Assembly: GCA_950106755.1 (NCBI GenBank)
Contig: OX467086.1
Coordinates: forward strand, 29,716,001-29,780,000
Length of the DNA: 64,000 nucleotides
Direction of reading: 5' to 3'
Origin: Climacium dendroides
Lineage: Eukaryota > Streptophyta > Bryopsida > Hypnales > Climaciaceae
Every line of letters begins with the position of its first letter. The stretch's first letter is position 1. Both the position numbers and the translations under genes were made by a program. Shown here in pieces: positions 1 to 11,300 of the stretch. The notes under the pieces are model-generated. The model saw only the letters and a list, made by a program, of their open reading frames with translations. It made no database searches and was not told the origin of the DNA.

Positions 1-487
1 CTCAGAACATGTACCTTGAAGTTGGTGCTATTACAACACACACATATTGATGTCTGTTTATTTTTTTATGTTTTTTGAAAACAAAGGAAACAGCAATTTC
101 ATTGCCACAAGAAGGAAGAATACAAGCCTGCCAACCACAGGCGATTATGTCAGGGTTTAGGACTAGGTTAACATCCTGGCTTTTCAACAGAAAAAAAGAG
201 TCTCAGGCCTCCCATATTGTGATGATTTGAGTGAGTTAAATATTATCATGAGATGTCAGGCACAACACTGATTGAATTGGAAAAAATTACTGGCATGCAT
301 CTGCAGCAGTTTTGTACAATTTCTCTTTTTTAAGTGATATTCTTGCTCTGAATTCTGAAAGGCTGCTCGTTGGTGCTGCCAAGTGAAGAGCATCCACGGT
401 GCACTCTGCAAGTTGCCCTTTTAAATGAACTTCTAACTTTTGAGGAGTTGAGAATTAGAACATGAATTTTCAATCAATGGAAGTGTA
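1..487. other. AT-rich intergenic DNA, nothing recognised
   Basis: No credible exon, RNA gene or repeat boundary was seen. The only ORF is a short antisense one of 61 codons with no family resemblance. Confidence 0.5.
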
Positions 488-706
488 AGGTAAACATACC
501 CAATACCAACGGCTGACCTAGTGCCACCCAAATGTAGGATCCTTGTTGATTTTAGAATGAGAATATATAACACTAGTACATGCCTAAACTTCACTTATTG
601 TAAAGTTAAGGCATGTAATATTTTCATAAATTTTCACTCTAAAATCAATAAGGGCTCTACATTTGAGTGGTATTAGGTTAGTGGTTGGTATTGGGTATGT
701 GTACCT
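488..706. mobile_element. Miniature inverted-repeat element, AGGTA/TA group
   Basis: The left end AGGTAAACATACCCAATACC is matched, inverted, by the right end that closes with GGGTATGTGTACCT. The element is bounded by TA at 486-487 and 707-708. It is 219 bp with no coding capacity. An internal inverted stretch (near 546-560 and 640-655) extends the hairpin. TA duplication is typical of Tc1/mariner-type elements, but the AGGTA end is not the usual plant Stowaway end. Confidence 0.8.
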
Positions 707-1333
707 TATTCTAAAGAACTTTGCACAGGTTCCAGAAAACTACAAGTTAGACAATGGACAATGGAAGTCAACCTCTTCAAAGTTAGTTAAAGGACAAAAA
801 ATTATAGAGGAGTTGGCAAATGATAGTTGGTGAAGCACTTTGCGTCCGTCCCAAATTTGATCTATTCTTACTACTTTGTATCTCTTGTTGAATGTATGAC
901 TCAAAGCCTTCCTTGGGCCTAATGTTGATCACCTATTAATTTCTTCTTAGTATTGCCAACCTTTCAAATTCTTAATGGAAGTTTTTCCTATGACTTCACC
1001 TTCGAGTTGAATTTAAAACGCCAAACAATGCCAAATCATTGTGCCTTTTGGAATTGATTGGAAGGAAACTTTAGGAAAAAAATGAGAGTTGTTGAATAAT
1101 GTTAAGATACGTGTATAGTGAGTGTTTGTGAATGACATACAATTGTAGCACTATTTTTTATCCTATGATCTATGTCATGAAAGTCCTACAAAAATTCAAA
1201 TTGTCAACAATTGTTTCTAGTAGTTATTTATATTTATTCAAGGTCATTTCAACTGCACCTAATGATCGAAGATAACTTGTAAGGAACATATCATTTCTAG
1301 TATGAAAACAAGTTCTTCATATACAAATGGGGT

Positions 1334-1835
1334 GGTACGGGGTAAAATAACCCGTGTGGGGGTTAGGATTACTAGGAGTTCAACCATTCATAGTCAAAAG
1401 CATGAATTGTGTTCAAAGTAAATTTCAAACCTTATTTAGGCATAAGAGAATTTTTTTTTTCAAAAAACCTTAAACTAAGAAAAGTTGTTAAGTCAATCTA
1501 ACTCTCATCTCCAAAAATTCATTTGAGATTTCTAGCCTCTAATTATATGTTATAAACAAAGTTCATAGAGACATTAGAAGGAACATTTTCTTTAACATTT
1601 TTAAACATCCTCTCTAAATTTTGTCCATAATATTCAATTTGAGGCTCAAAATCTCAAAAGGAGTTTTGTAGATGAAAGTTTTAGCTTGTTTTAACAACAT
1701 TTTATAGTTTCTTATAAAAAAAATCATTCTACAATGCCAAAATGAGGTCTAAAATTTTACTATGAACACGATTCCTACATTTTGACAATGAATAGTCAAA
1801 ATAGTCAAATGAATAGTCAAAATTATCCCATACCT
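1334..1835. repeat. Long foldback repeat (palindrome core 1404-1775)
   Basis: Two long arms, each roughly 180 bp, are inverted copies of one another: the stretch from 1404 reads as the reverse complement of the stretch ending at 1775, with mismatches. The outer ends GGTACGGGGTAAAATA and, inverted, GGTATGGGATAATTTT are similar. The right end reads CATACCT followed by TA, which suggests a relationship to the AGGTA/TA elements, although the left end is eroded. A second diverged copy lies at 53905-54280. Confidence 0.7.
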
Positions 1836-2583
1836 TATGAGGATTCATGATAAACAATGGATTTCATTATAAAAATGACTTCTCCACCTATCTTTTCCAC
1901 GAATGTCAATGAAGTAGTCCCTTCATTTTAACATTGAAAGTTTCCTTCATGATAGATGGCTAAATGACATTGATATTTGACTCAATGGATCCTTTGGATT
2001 TTCAACAAACCATCTTTACATTTATTTGTATATTGGTTTATATGGTCCCAATATTAGAAAAAATATATATGGGGCACATTATAAATGTTCAGTCGCTATC
2101 CTTGCACTAATTTGCACTAACAAAAGCTTCATTTAATTTTTCAAATTTCAGGTGGATGAGGGGAAAAGACAAGGCTCTCTGAATGTTATAAAGTTGCAAG
2201 CGCAGGAGTCTCCTTCAGCCATCAGAATTGTATCTCCTGAGATTTCTCTTCAAGGCTCATGCATGTTGTGTTGCTGCTCAAATTCTTGCAACTTGTCTGA
2301 AAATGCTTTAAAAATTTTCTGCCCCGGACTGGCTCCCTTGGTTCTTTGTCCTTTTTTTCCACTATTCAATGTGGAATTGGTCCGTATGTTTTAAAATTTT
2401 ATTTTTAAAAACATTCTTGCACCTCTTGCAGCAGTGACCGCCAATCCCGGGGAAAAATAGAAAAAAGGGAGACACAATGACTCCACACACACGCACAATT
2501 ATAGCCTTCTGCAAAATGATGGAAGCAGGGTTGTTGGAGTGCAGCCCTCCATGCCAAGAAGGCCCTTCAGTTGTCTGACCGTA
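1836..2583. other. Intergenic DNA, nothing recognised
   Basis: AT-rich stretch with a short ORF at 2152-2394 that matches no family I know and lacks coding-like composition. The first part, to about 1935, continues the sequence similarity with the DNA right of the second foldback copy (to about 54440). Confidence 0.4.
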
Positions 2584-3291
2584 AGGTAACAAGCCTTGAA
2601 ATTGCCCACCCAAGAGCTGAAAACTGATTTTGGGGGGAAGCCAAGCTTTTCATGAAATAATTTTTCCTTGAAAGACATTCAAGTGGAACTGGCATCGAAC
2701 CTAAGTTGTTTCATATTATTTGGAGCTTTGTGGAATTAAGGTAGAAACACCCAAAATTGTTACTTTAAGCAATTCAGCATAGTTAGAGGCATATTTTTCT
2801 AAAAATGATATTTTTGTAGTATTAGCAAAAGAAAATCATGAATATTCAAAAAAGAATTAGTTTTTTTTTATGTGATATGTAGTTTTTATGATTTTTCAAA
2901 GTGGCGGATCTCTAGACCACTGGAACTGTCCCATAGGTGCACCTAAAACTGAACTACGCAAAATTTAGTTGTCAGCAAATCAAAATTCAATATGTGTCCT
3001 TCAAGTGTGTCAGCAAATCAAAATTAAACATGTGGAAGACATATTAATGGAACTCTAGGGACATCGACACTTTAAGGGCACTCTATGGGACAAGGATTAG
3101 GTACAGGGACGATTTGGGGTGTTTCTACCTTAGTTATGAAATTTTAAAGTTGAAATGGCATATGGCTCTAAAATCGCACACCTCATAAAATGTACATTGT
3201 TGAAGACTATGAAGAAGCAATATGTGCACATAGTGTACATTTGAAGATGTGGGCAGTTTTAGAGCTTGTGCAATTTTAGAACCTATTACCT
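2584..3291. mobile_element. AGGTA/TA element split by a second element
   Basis: The left end AGGTAACAAGCC follows TA at 2582-2583, and the right end CCTATTACCT precedes TA at 3292-3293. The two halves (2584-2738 and 3131-3291) together match the elements at 32514-32831 and 46564-46936. The insertion at 2739-3130 interrupts it. Its right half holds a small internal hairpin built on TGTACATT motifs. Confidence 0.8.
2739..3130. mobile_element. AGGTA/TA element nested in another element
   Basis: The ends AGGTAGAAACACCC and GGGTGTTTCTACCT are inverted repeats, flanked by TA at 2737-2738 and 3131-3132. The uninterrupted host sequence (GGAATTAGTTATG, seen inverted near 32663-32680) has a single TA at the same place, so the insertion and its TA duplication can be read directly. 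A related copy, with larger internal sequence, is at 43738-44624. Confidence 0.88.
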
Positions 3292-3293
3292 TA

Positions 3294-6200
3294 CATTACT
3301 TGCTGCAAAATGGGTTTCCTACAAGCCATTGTTACTTTTAACCCCTAAAGTTCCTAGATTATGTTTTGACCAAAAATGCTCCAAAACTGCCATTTCTAGT
3401 ACAAGTATCAAATTTTAGAAAAAAAAACATTTTTAGACACATATAATTGTAGGATCTTGTAGTACGTTGCTTTGAGAAGATGTGGAAAAAATTTCAGAAA
3501 TTTCCACCATATAGAATTTGTAAGATATTAGCATTTGAAGTGATAAAATTCAATTTTTTGACCTTGCAAAAAATCGGGCAATTGTACTTCACAAGGTCAC
3601 ATTTGTATGAAAAAATGTTCAAAAAAGTGGTGCTTTTTTGGATTCATTATTTGGATTAAAAGCAAGTTGACTACATGTTCAAAAATTTCAAATGATTTGA
3701 AATTATAGAACACATATAAAAAAATAGTATGTAGAAAAAAGAAGAAAATAATATATATCAATGCTTGTATAATATATGTAAGTCAAATGTATCCATATTT
3801 ATTTACACCATGTATAAGTATTGTGTATGTCATAATTATGTCATACTATAAATTCATATAGATTTCCTAAAAACTCAATCAACACTCAAATGAGTGCCAT
3901 AACTACATAAAATCCCCAATCAATCATGTTTCACCTTATAATATAATTTTTCTCATAATTTCTACTAATTTCAAAGCCACACAAATTATTATTCATATTC
4001 TACAGTGTAATGAAGTTGAATACTCTCAAATTTGGTGGCAATTGTACACCTTTCTACTTTCAAGCATGCATTAGAGAGATTCAGCTCCTCAACAAATTCG
4101 TGAGTTTCCCGGAATTCCTAGATTGTGGGAACTCAGTCACAGTAGTAGTCTAACATAGCTAAGCAACTACCATGTCGGATAATAAAAAACTAAATTTTAT
4201 TTCTTTTTAAAATTTAAAATTAATTAATTTTTAAAAATGTGATTGTATTGCTTTGGTTCATAGCAATGAAAACAACTGTGAAATAGTCTTTTAGAAGCTC
4301 AAAAAAACGTCAATTGTTTTTGTCTTATAAAAGCTCAAAATATGTCTTTCTATGTCTTTTTAGAAAGATAATTTTATCATTTACATCTCCCAAAATTTTA
4401 GCTTCAAAAACTAAACTTTGTTCTTTAATTTTTGTCAAATTTGGAACTCCTTGATTTGGTGACAATTATATATTCTCTTACTTCCAAATCCATAACTCTC
4501 ACATCTAAACTTTAAAATAAGAATTCTATAACTTCATAGAAATGTAATAATATTATACACAATTTATTTGAATTTTGAAATTAAAAATATTCTAATTAAA
4601 CTTTACAGCCTTCAAAATAGTGAGTCATAGCTTGGGAATCAAACAAGAAGTAGAATATACTTACAAAATTTCATTACAATTCAAAACATACATAGGTTGT
4701 TCTTGTTCCTCAAACATTTAACTCCAAATATACTATGAGGAATGGAAAAAAAAAATTGCTTTTATCCTACTTGAAGAGGGATACATCAACCCACAACTTG
4801 GCCACATGGGCACCTGAATTCCTATTGGTTATCTAATTTATTACCCTCTAACCTAGTTATATCATATTTTGACCACAAAAAAACTTACAAAAAACAAGGA
4901 AGATAAAACATACTTCACCTTTCCTTCAATAACTCAATTGAATTCAAATAAAATATGAAAACTACTCAAAGAAAGAAGTTTCAAGAAAAAAGGATTCAAC
5001 ACTCATCAAACGGAATCTATAAAACATCTATGGGAGTAGAAACAATTGCCAAGTTGTATATTTGGTTGTCTAGATAAGTTCTTGCAATCTTGTTGAGTAG
5101 CATGGGTGGTTTGCAATGTAGCAATGCTAGCGAGAGTATGCAGGAAAACTAAAGAACCAAACCGCTACCTATTCCCTAAGTTGTGACAAGGTGCAATACA
5201 CTTGAGATAGGATAACAAGTCCATCACAATTGTGGTTCTCACTATGTCCCCTCCTCATTTTTCCTATTTATTTCCTTTGAGCGAGATATTCAAAACCAAA
5301 TAAAATAAATGTATCTACAAAATAAACCAATTTGTATTGTGACAAGAATAATATCCATTTTTGTGTAAATCTAATGATAGTCAAGCATTCTATGCTCCTT
5401 AGGTGTATGATAAGATTTTTTTGTCCCATAGTGTGAAATTGCCTTGGATGAAGCTTTTAGTCCTCTTTAGATCCATGACTTATTTTTTGTAAAGTCAGCT
5501 TTTTTGATAGGATTTCATGGCCCTTGAAGGTAGTGCAAAGTGAAAGAAGGCTACAAAAATCTCATCTATAATTTTAGTATATTTTAATTAATAAAAATTA
5601 GAGCAATTTAATACAAGGGCATTGTTTTAAATTATTGACTTTGAGCTTTTGGGCCTCAATGTCTCTAGATTTTGTGTTAAGTCAACTTCCTTGATATCTT
5701 GACAAAATTTTGATGGACTTAAGTTTTGTACATGATTATTGCCATGATGGAGGTATTAAATGTCTATATCATTCAATTTGACTAACATAACATTCTTTAC
5801 CCAAGGTCTTTGTTAAACTGAGATAATTCAAGTATCAAAATAAAAACGAGGCAAGGCCAAAATTTTGTGTCTCATAGAAAGGATGGTCTTTGGGGATAAT
5901 TATGTTAGCCTATATTTTTGTGTCTATAATGTTATGAAAATTTCAAGTACGAAATTATATTCTTTTGCCTTCTCAATTTTCAAAGCTCTTGATGGTTGAA
6001 AATTGACTTTAGAAGACCATTTGCCCCTTAAATAAAGAAGTCTTTATTTTTCCTTTTCTAGGGGATAAAATTACATCCTCGCAATTCCAATTCCTCCAAT
6101 TGAAGTATTCCTTCATCACTCCTTTGCACTCACATACATATCATGAAACCCATTTCATGACTAATGATGATCTTTCATTGGATGAAGACATATATGCTCT

Positions 6201-6690
6201 TAAATTCTATAATGTTGGATTAGTTTTAAGTTATGATGCCCTTCTTATAAAGTAAAAATACCTTAAAACAACACTTTTCTTAGTTCTACTACCTCGAAGG
6301 CCAAATGCCCCCCCAAAATTGATGAGGTTATTAGCAAACTCAAGAGAAATGCAATCCATGTGTTTTCATAATTTTTCAACACCCCAGTAATATTTTATTA
6401 ATTTTCAAAGTTAAAAATATGTATAAAATAGTCTAGATGTAACACCAATCATACTCATATTGGATACACTTTTAGTTGGTTTTGGGGTAGTGTGCAGACT
6501 CTTTTGGACCAATTGGATAGCAAATCTTCAAAAATTCATAAAAAATCATAATTTGCTTAGAAAATAAAATTTCTACTTTGCCTAAAAATTAAAATTTCAA
6601 TTGCCCTCCCCATTTCTCACATTCGTCTGTATGTGAAAAAAAAATTTGAAAAAAAAAAAAATCCCAACAATGCCAGGAACCCAAACCTGT
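3294..6690. other. AT-rich intergenic DNA, no gene seen
   Basis: About 3.4 kb of very AT-rich DNA with many homopolymer runs. No ORF of interest, no RNA gene and no clean inverted-repeat boundary could be supported. Old, eroded repeats are likely but cannot be delimited by eye. Confidence 0.45.
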
Positions 6691-8352
6691 CATTTTGCCT
6701 GTGATGGGCTCCAACATTCCTTCCCCTGCGTGCCAGCGTAACTTCGCCCGGTTCTCTGTCCAGCTCTCTCTTTCTCCCCCGCTGTTGTTGCAGCAGCTGC
6801 AGCAGCTTTGCATCTTTTTTTCTGTCAGACGCATTGCACTTGTTGGCAGCAGACTGAGCTCCCACAGAAGCCAAATGTACTGCAAGATCTCATAATTACA
6901 GATCACTTCCACAGCCGCCTCGATCGTATGCCACGCAGACATGCAAACAACGCACTTGCTTACTAGCTAGCCTACCTGACTTCATCTCTCCATTACGGTA
7001 CTCATCGCTCCAGCTATAAGCTAAGCTTAAGCTTATGTAACTTCCTTCAGGTGCTTGTTTACGCGTCTGCAGCTACTACTGTAACTTAATTACGTTAAAG
7101 TTTAACTTAAAACTTGGGTTTACAATTTGCAGCTCTCCTCAATCTCATCTTACTCAACTGTCGCAGCACCAGCATGCATTTGCGTTTGCGTTTGCGTTTC
7201 AGTTCAGACTGACAGAAAAATTTCTCCAGTAATTAACTTAGTGTGATGTGCAGCAAGAAATTGCGGTCCAATCCTGCCCTGACACTCCGAATCTATCTTT
7301 ATCTGTAACGTAGTGTCAAGTGTACTTCTTAGCCTACTCCACGCGTTTCCGAGTTTCCATAGCTGCTTCCTGCGAAAGTTAGCAAGGTATACTGTATGCA
7401 CATGCAGAGAGAACTACTACGGTGATACTAATAATTCCTACTACTTCTACTGCTCCTACTTCTACAACAGCTAGCCATGGCATAATCGATCGATCTGACT
7501 TGGAAATTGATCCCTGTGCAGAGAGATTGGTATGGGTTCGCTTGATCGAAAGGTAGTTTGCATCTGATTCAACTCCTCAATTGACTGTACGGACCACGGA
7601 TTTGCAGTAGTGCTGTTCAATTACCCTGCCTGGATAGGTTCTCAATTGGTCATGGCCCTTTCATCATAACTTAGTAGGACTCGTACTGTAGCTCTGTCTT
7701 GTAAAGTGCAGGAGGACTACTGCAGCTAGCTAGCTAGTTAGTCAGCTTTCGCTTCTCCATTTCTAGACCCATCTGTGAGCTCATTGAAGCTTCCGTAATC
7801 GATGGACCGGCTGTGCAAGAGAACTCCTTGACTGCCAAACTCTGCCTGCAAAAGAAAACTCTGCGAGGTTCTAGGATCCGTACTTCCCTTGGTTGCTGTG
7901 GAGGCTAGAGCCATAGCTAGCTCCTGCAGCGTTTTGTGGTCAACAGAGAACCCCAGGCGAGGAGCTCCCCCTCCTAACTTATCTGTCTTCTCTCTACGGC
8001 CATGGCCAACTTCGAACCTCTACAACGTCAACTCTCACTGACACCAGCTGATTCGGGCTGCGGGCTAGTGCACCATTCGACAAATGTGCAGTTTTAGAGA
8101 ATCGAGCTCAAAGGGACAGTACAACGCCTAGTCATCCCTTGTGATTGATATTACGGAACAAACTTCTGGTTCTCAACTGTTTGCAAACCGAGTAGCTGAA
8201 AGCCTGAAAGGCCGAAACCCTTGTTGCAGCTCCATGTAGCTCTAGGACGAAGCACCCATCCGATCCGATCCGATCCGATTGATTTAGATCCGATTGACTT
8301 GGATGTGGGAGCCTTTTCTGAGCTTGGATGTGCGCCGCTACCTTCGTTCCCG
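6691..8352 (+). promoter_or_regulatory. GC-richer upstream region / probable 5' leader of the protease gene
   Basis: Base composition changes from AT-rich to mixed near 6690 and stays so up to the protease start codon, as expected of promoter and untranslated leader DNA. It contains a CT-rich tract at about 6755-6790, a TTTGCG repeat near 7180-7200, CTAGCTAG runs near 7725-7740 and an ATCCG microsatellite near 8258-8280. I could not place a TATA box or transcription start. A non-coding first exon is possible. Short ORFs here look spurious. Confidence 0.4.
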
Positions 8353-11300
8353 ATGGGTCATCACCAAGCTCGAAATGATCCAGCAATGCAACAAGCCAAA
8401 GCATTTCTTCTGATTACTGCAATTTTCTGCTGCTCATCTTCGCACTCTCTTTCATCTCCTACTCGGGTAGTTGCTCTTCACAACAATGTCGTCCACAGTC
8501 GCGGCACTGGCACACTGGAAACGCAACAGTTGAGCTATGGCGTGAAAGTAGAGATGCAGCGCATGGAAGTGCCGTGTGAGTTGCAGAAAAAAACTGGTGA
8601 TGGCGGCGACGCTCACAGCGACCACCAGAGGCTGCGATGTGCAGTGCATCGGAGCTCGTTGCGAGCGCAGGAGGTGCGCAAGGCGCCAAGAATGATGGCG
8701 GGCGGAGGGTCCAAGGCGGTGGGGGACGCCATTCCTCCTGGAAGCTCCACGGCTGGTAAGTTCGTTATGCAATTGTAGGGTCTTGATTTTGTAATTTGTT
8801 TAGAGGATACTATTTGCATTATTAGCATGTATTTTTTTTTGGGTAAGTGGGAGTTTGATTTCGGGGAGATTAGTGTTGAGGTGCACGTGGAGAGATCAAA
8901 GCTGTTTTAAATAGTGTTAGTAGGGTGCCCTTTCCTACCCTAAAGAATGCATCGTCCTATCCCCTGCGTCATCAGCGTTGGGCCATTATGGTGCAATGTG
9001 TAAAATTTGCGCAAAATATCCTCCTGATTCACGACCCAGTAAACTTTGTTCTTCAACATATGGATTATGTCGAGGGCGTCATTTGTATTACTGTAACTAT
9101 TTTCATGTCGGTGCCCAGGAATGTTGTTCGGGAAATCGCTGTTGGGTTGTAGCGAGATTCTAACATTCTCGAATAGTGTTACGAGGGTCCTTTCCAACCC
9201 CAAGAATGTATGCCCAGAATGTTCCCCGATTTATTGCCATTGGGCCGCTATGGTGCAATTTATGAATAAAGGTAGCAGGCGCCGATCTTTGGGAGATTAC
9301 TATAGAGGTGTGGAGAAATCATAGCATTCTGGAATAGTGTTACAAAGGTCGTTTTTCAAGCCCAAGAATATATGCCCAGAGTATCCTCCTGATTCATCCA
9401 CAAACAAACTTGTAGTTGCGCTATTTATGCTCCGATGTTTGAATGACGGTAGAAGGTGCAAATCGATTTCTTGGAATATCCTCTTCATTGATCGCGAAAC
9501 ACACTAGTAGTCCATGTATTTTGGGTTTCTCAGTTTCTCATCACATTTTTAAAAATGACATAATTGAATCAAGAAATCGGCACTTTTGTGGAACCTCAGA
9601 TCCATATGAGTGTCGGTCCCAGTTTTGAGGAGCTCTATCAATGTCACAATATTGGCACTCTAAAATACGACAATGTTTGCATGTATTCCAGGGGGGTTCA
9701 CTGCGCCTGTAGCAGCAGCAAAGGGGGAGTATTTAGCCACCGTGAGATTGGGCACCCCGGAGCGCGTGTTCTCGGTCATTGTGGACACTGGCAGCGATCT
9801 GACCTGGGTTCAGTGCTCTCCCTGTGGGACATGTTACGCCCAAAATGATTCACTGTTTCTTCCCAACAACTCAACATCATTTACTAAGGTACATGGCTCC
9901 TCCTCCATCCGGAACATGTATGTGTGTAGTTTCCATGAGGAAGAGATCATTGCCCTCTAACCTCATCTTTCAACGCATTCCACTTCACATGTCATGTAGC
10001 ACAACAGATTGTCTATAAAGTTCCTAAATGATGTGCATGAATGATCTCTCCTTTATGAAATTCTCGTTTGATAACACCTCTTTTAACACGAGGTGTTTGC
10101 GAGGATCTCAGGAATGCGTGTTGGTACACCTTTGGTCTAGAATCACTTTGCTAAAACCACTCCTGACATCAAGTGCACACACTACGTCATCTCTTGCATA
10201 TTGCACGTGGAGTTGATGGTTTAGAAGGATTGATGATTACTGCGTGAATTTTTATTTCACATGCAGTTCACTGAAAGCTAGCTTTAACATTTTGGCAGCT
10301 ATCCTGCGGCAGTGAACAGTGTAATGGCCTCCCCTACCCCATGTGCAACCAGACAACATGCCTCTATTGGTATTCCTATGGCGATGGCTCGCTTTCCTCT
10401 GGAGACTTTGTGTATGACACCATCACCATGGATGGCATCAATGGTCAGAAGCAACAGGTTCGCATTCTTGTGGTTTTCTTTCTATTAGAATGCTCAGTTC
10501 TGTGTTTCATGATATCGTTGCTTCTGGATTTGCCACCAAAAAGGCATCCCCAAAGGCATCTATTTCACTTCCTATCATACAAATCCTATCACCCAAATGA
10601 CATGGTGATTGTGGAGTGTGGTATTGTCATAGGGATTCAGGGTACACTCTAACCTCTGTAATCTCATCACCTGAGGTGCCAATTTTTCAGTATGACATCG
10701 ATTGAATGTGCGACTGTCAGGTGTTGTGTAACTAAGGTGCATAATAATATAATAAATTTGTAGAAGGTTTGACAGCATCCTCAATGCAGCTGTGAACAAT
10801 TGACACGTTAAAGCAAATCAATGGTAAAAACTGTCGACCGTCCACAAAACTTGCAGGGAATATTCACCATAGATTCACTTCAAAGGTCAATTGTACAAGG
10901 TTGCATGTTTCAAGCTGAATGCAACCTTCTACACTTGACCTCTACTGCAAATAGATGCTGAACATTCTATTAATTTGGACCGTGACACAAGAGTTTGATG
11001 TGATGTGGGTCTAAACCCTAAACCCTTGTAACCCTTGTTGTTGTTGTTGTTGTTGTTGTTGCTGCTGCTGCTGCTGTTGCAGGTGCCAAACTTTGCATTC
11101 GGGTGCGGTCACGACAACGAGGGATCCTTCGCCGGCGCCGACGGCATCCTAGGCTTAGGCCAAGGCCCGTTGTCGTTCCCCTCGCAGCTGAAGTCCGTGT
11201 TCAATGGCAAATTCTCCTACTGCCTGGTGGACTGGCTGGCCTCTCCGACACAAACAAGCGCGCTCCTGTTCGGCGACGCGGCCATGCCCACCCTGCCGGA

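Noticed and set aside
6589..6942. Overlapping antisense ORFs of 85 and 117 codons
   Set aside because: Low-complexity products from CT- and A-rich DNA, with no homology or splice partners.
8221..8352. Extended reading frame upstream of the protease ATG
   Set aside because: It begins at TTG, not ATG; the first in-frame ATG is 8353, and the upstream part contains the ATCCG microsatellite.
11035..11082. Poly-leucine N-terminal extension of protease exon 4
   Set aside because: This is the intronic TTG/CTG repeat ahead of the acceptor AG; the conserved protein is continuous across 10457/11083.
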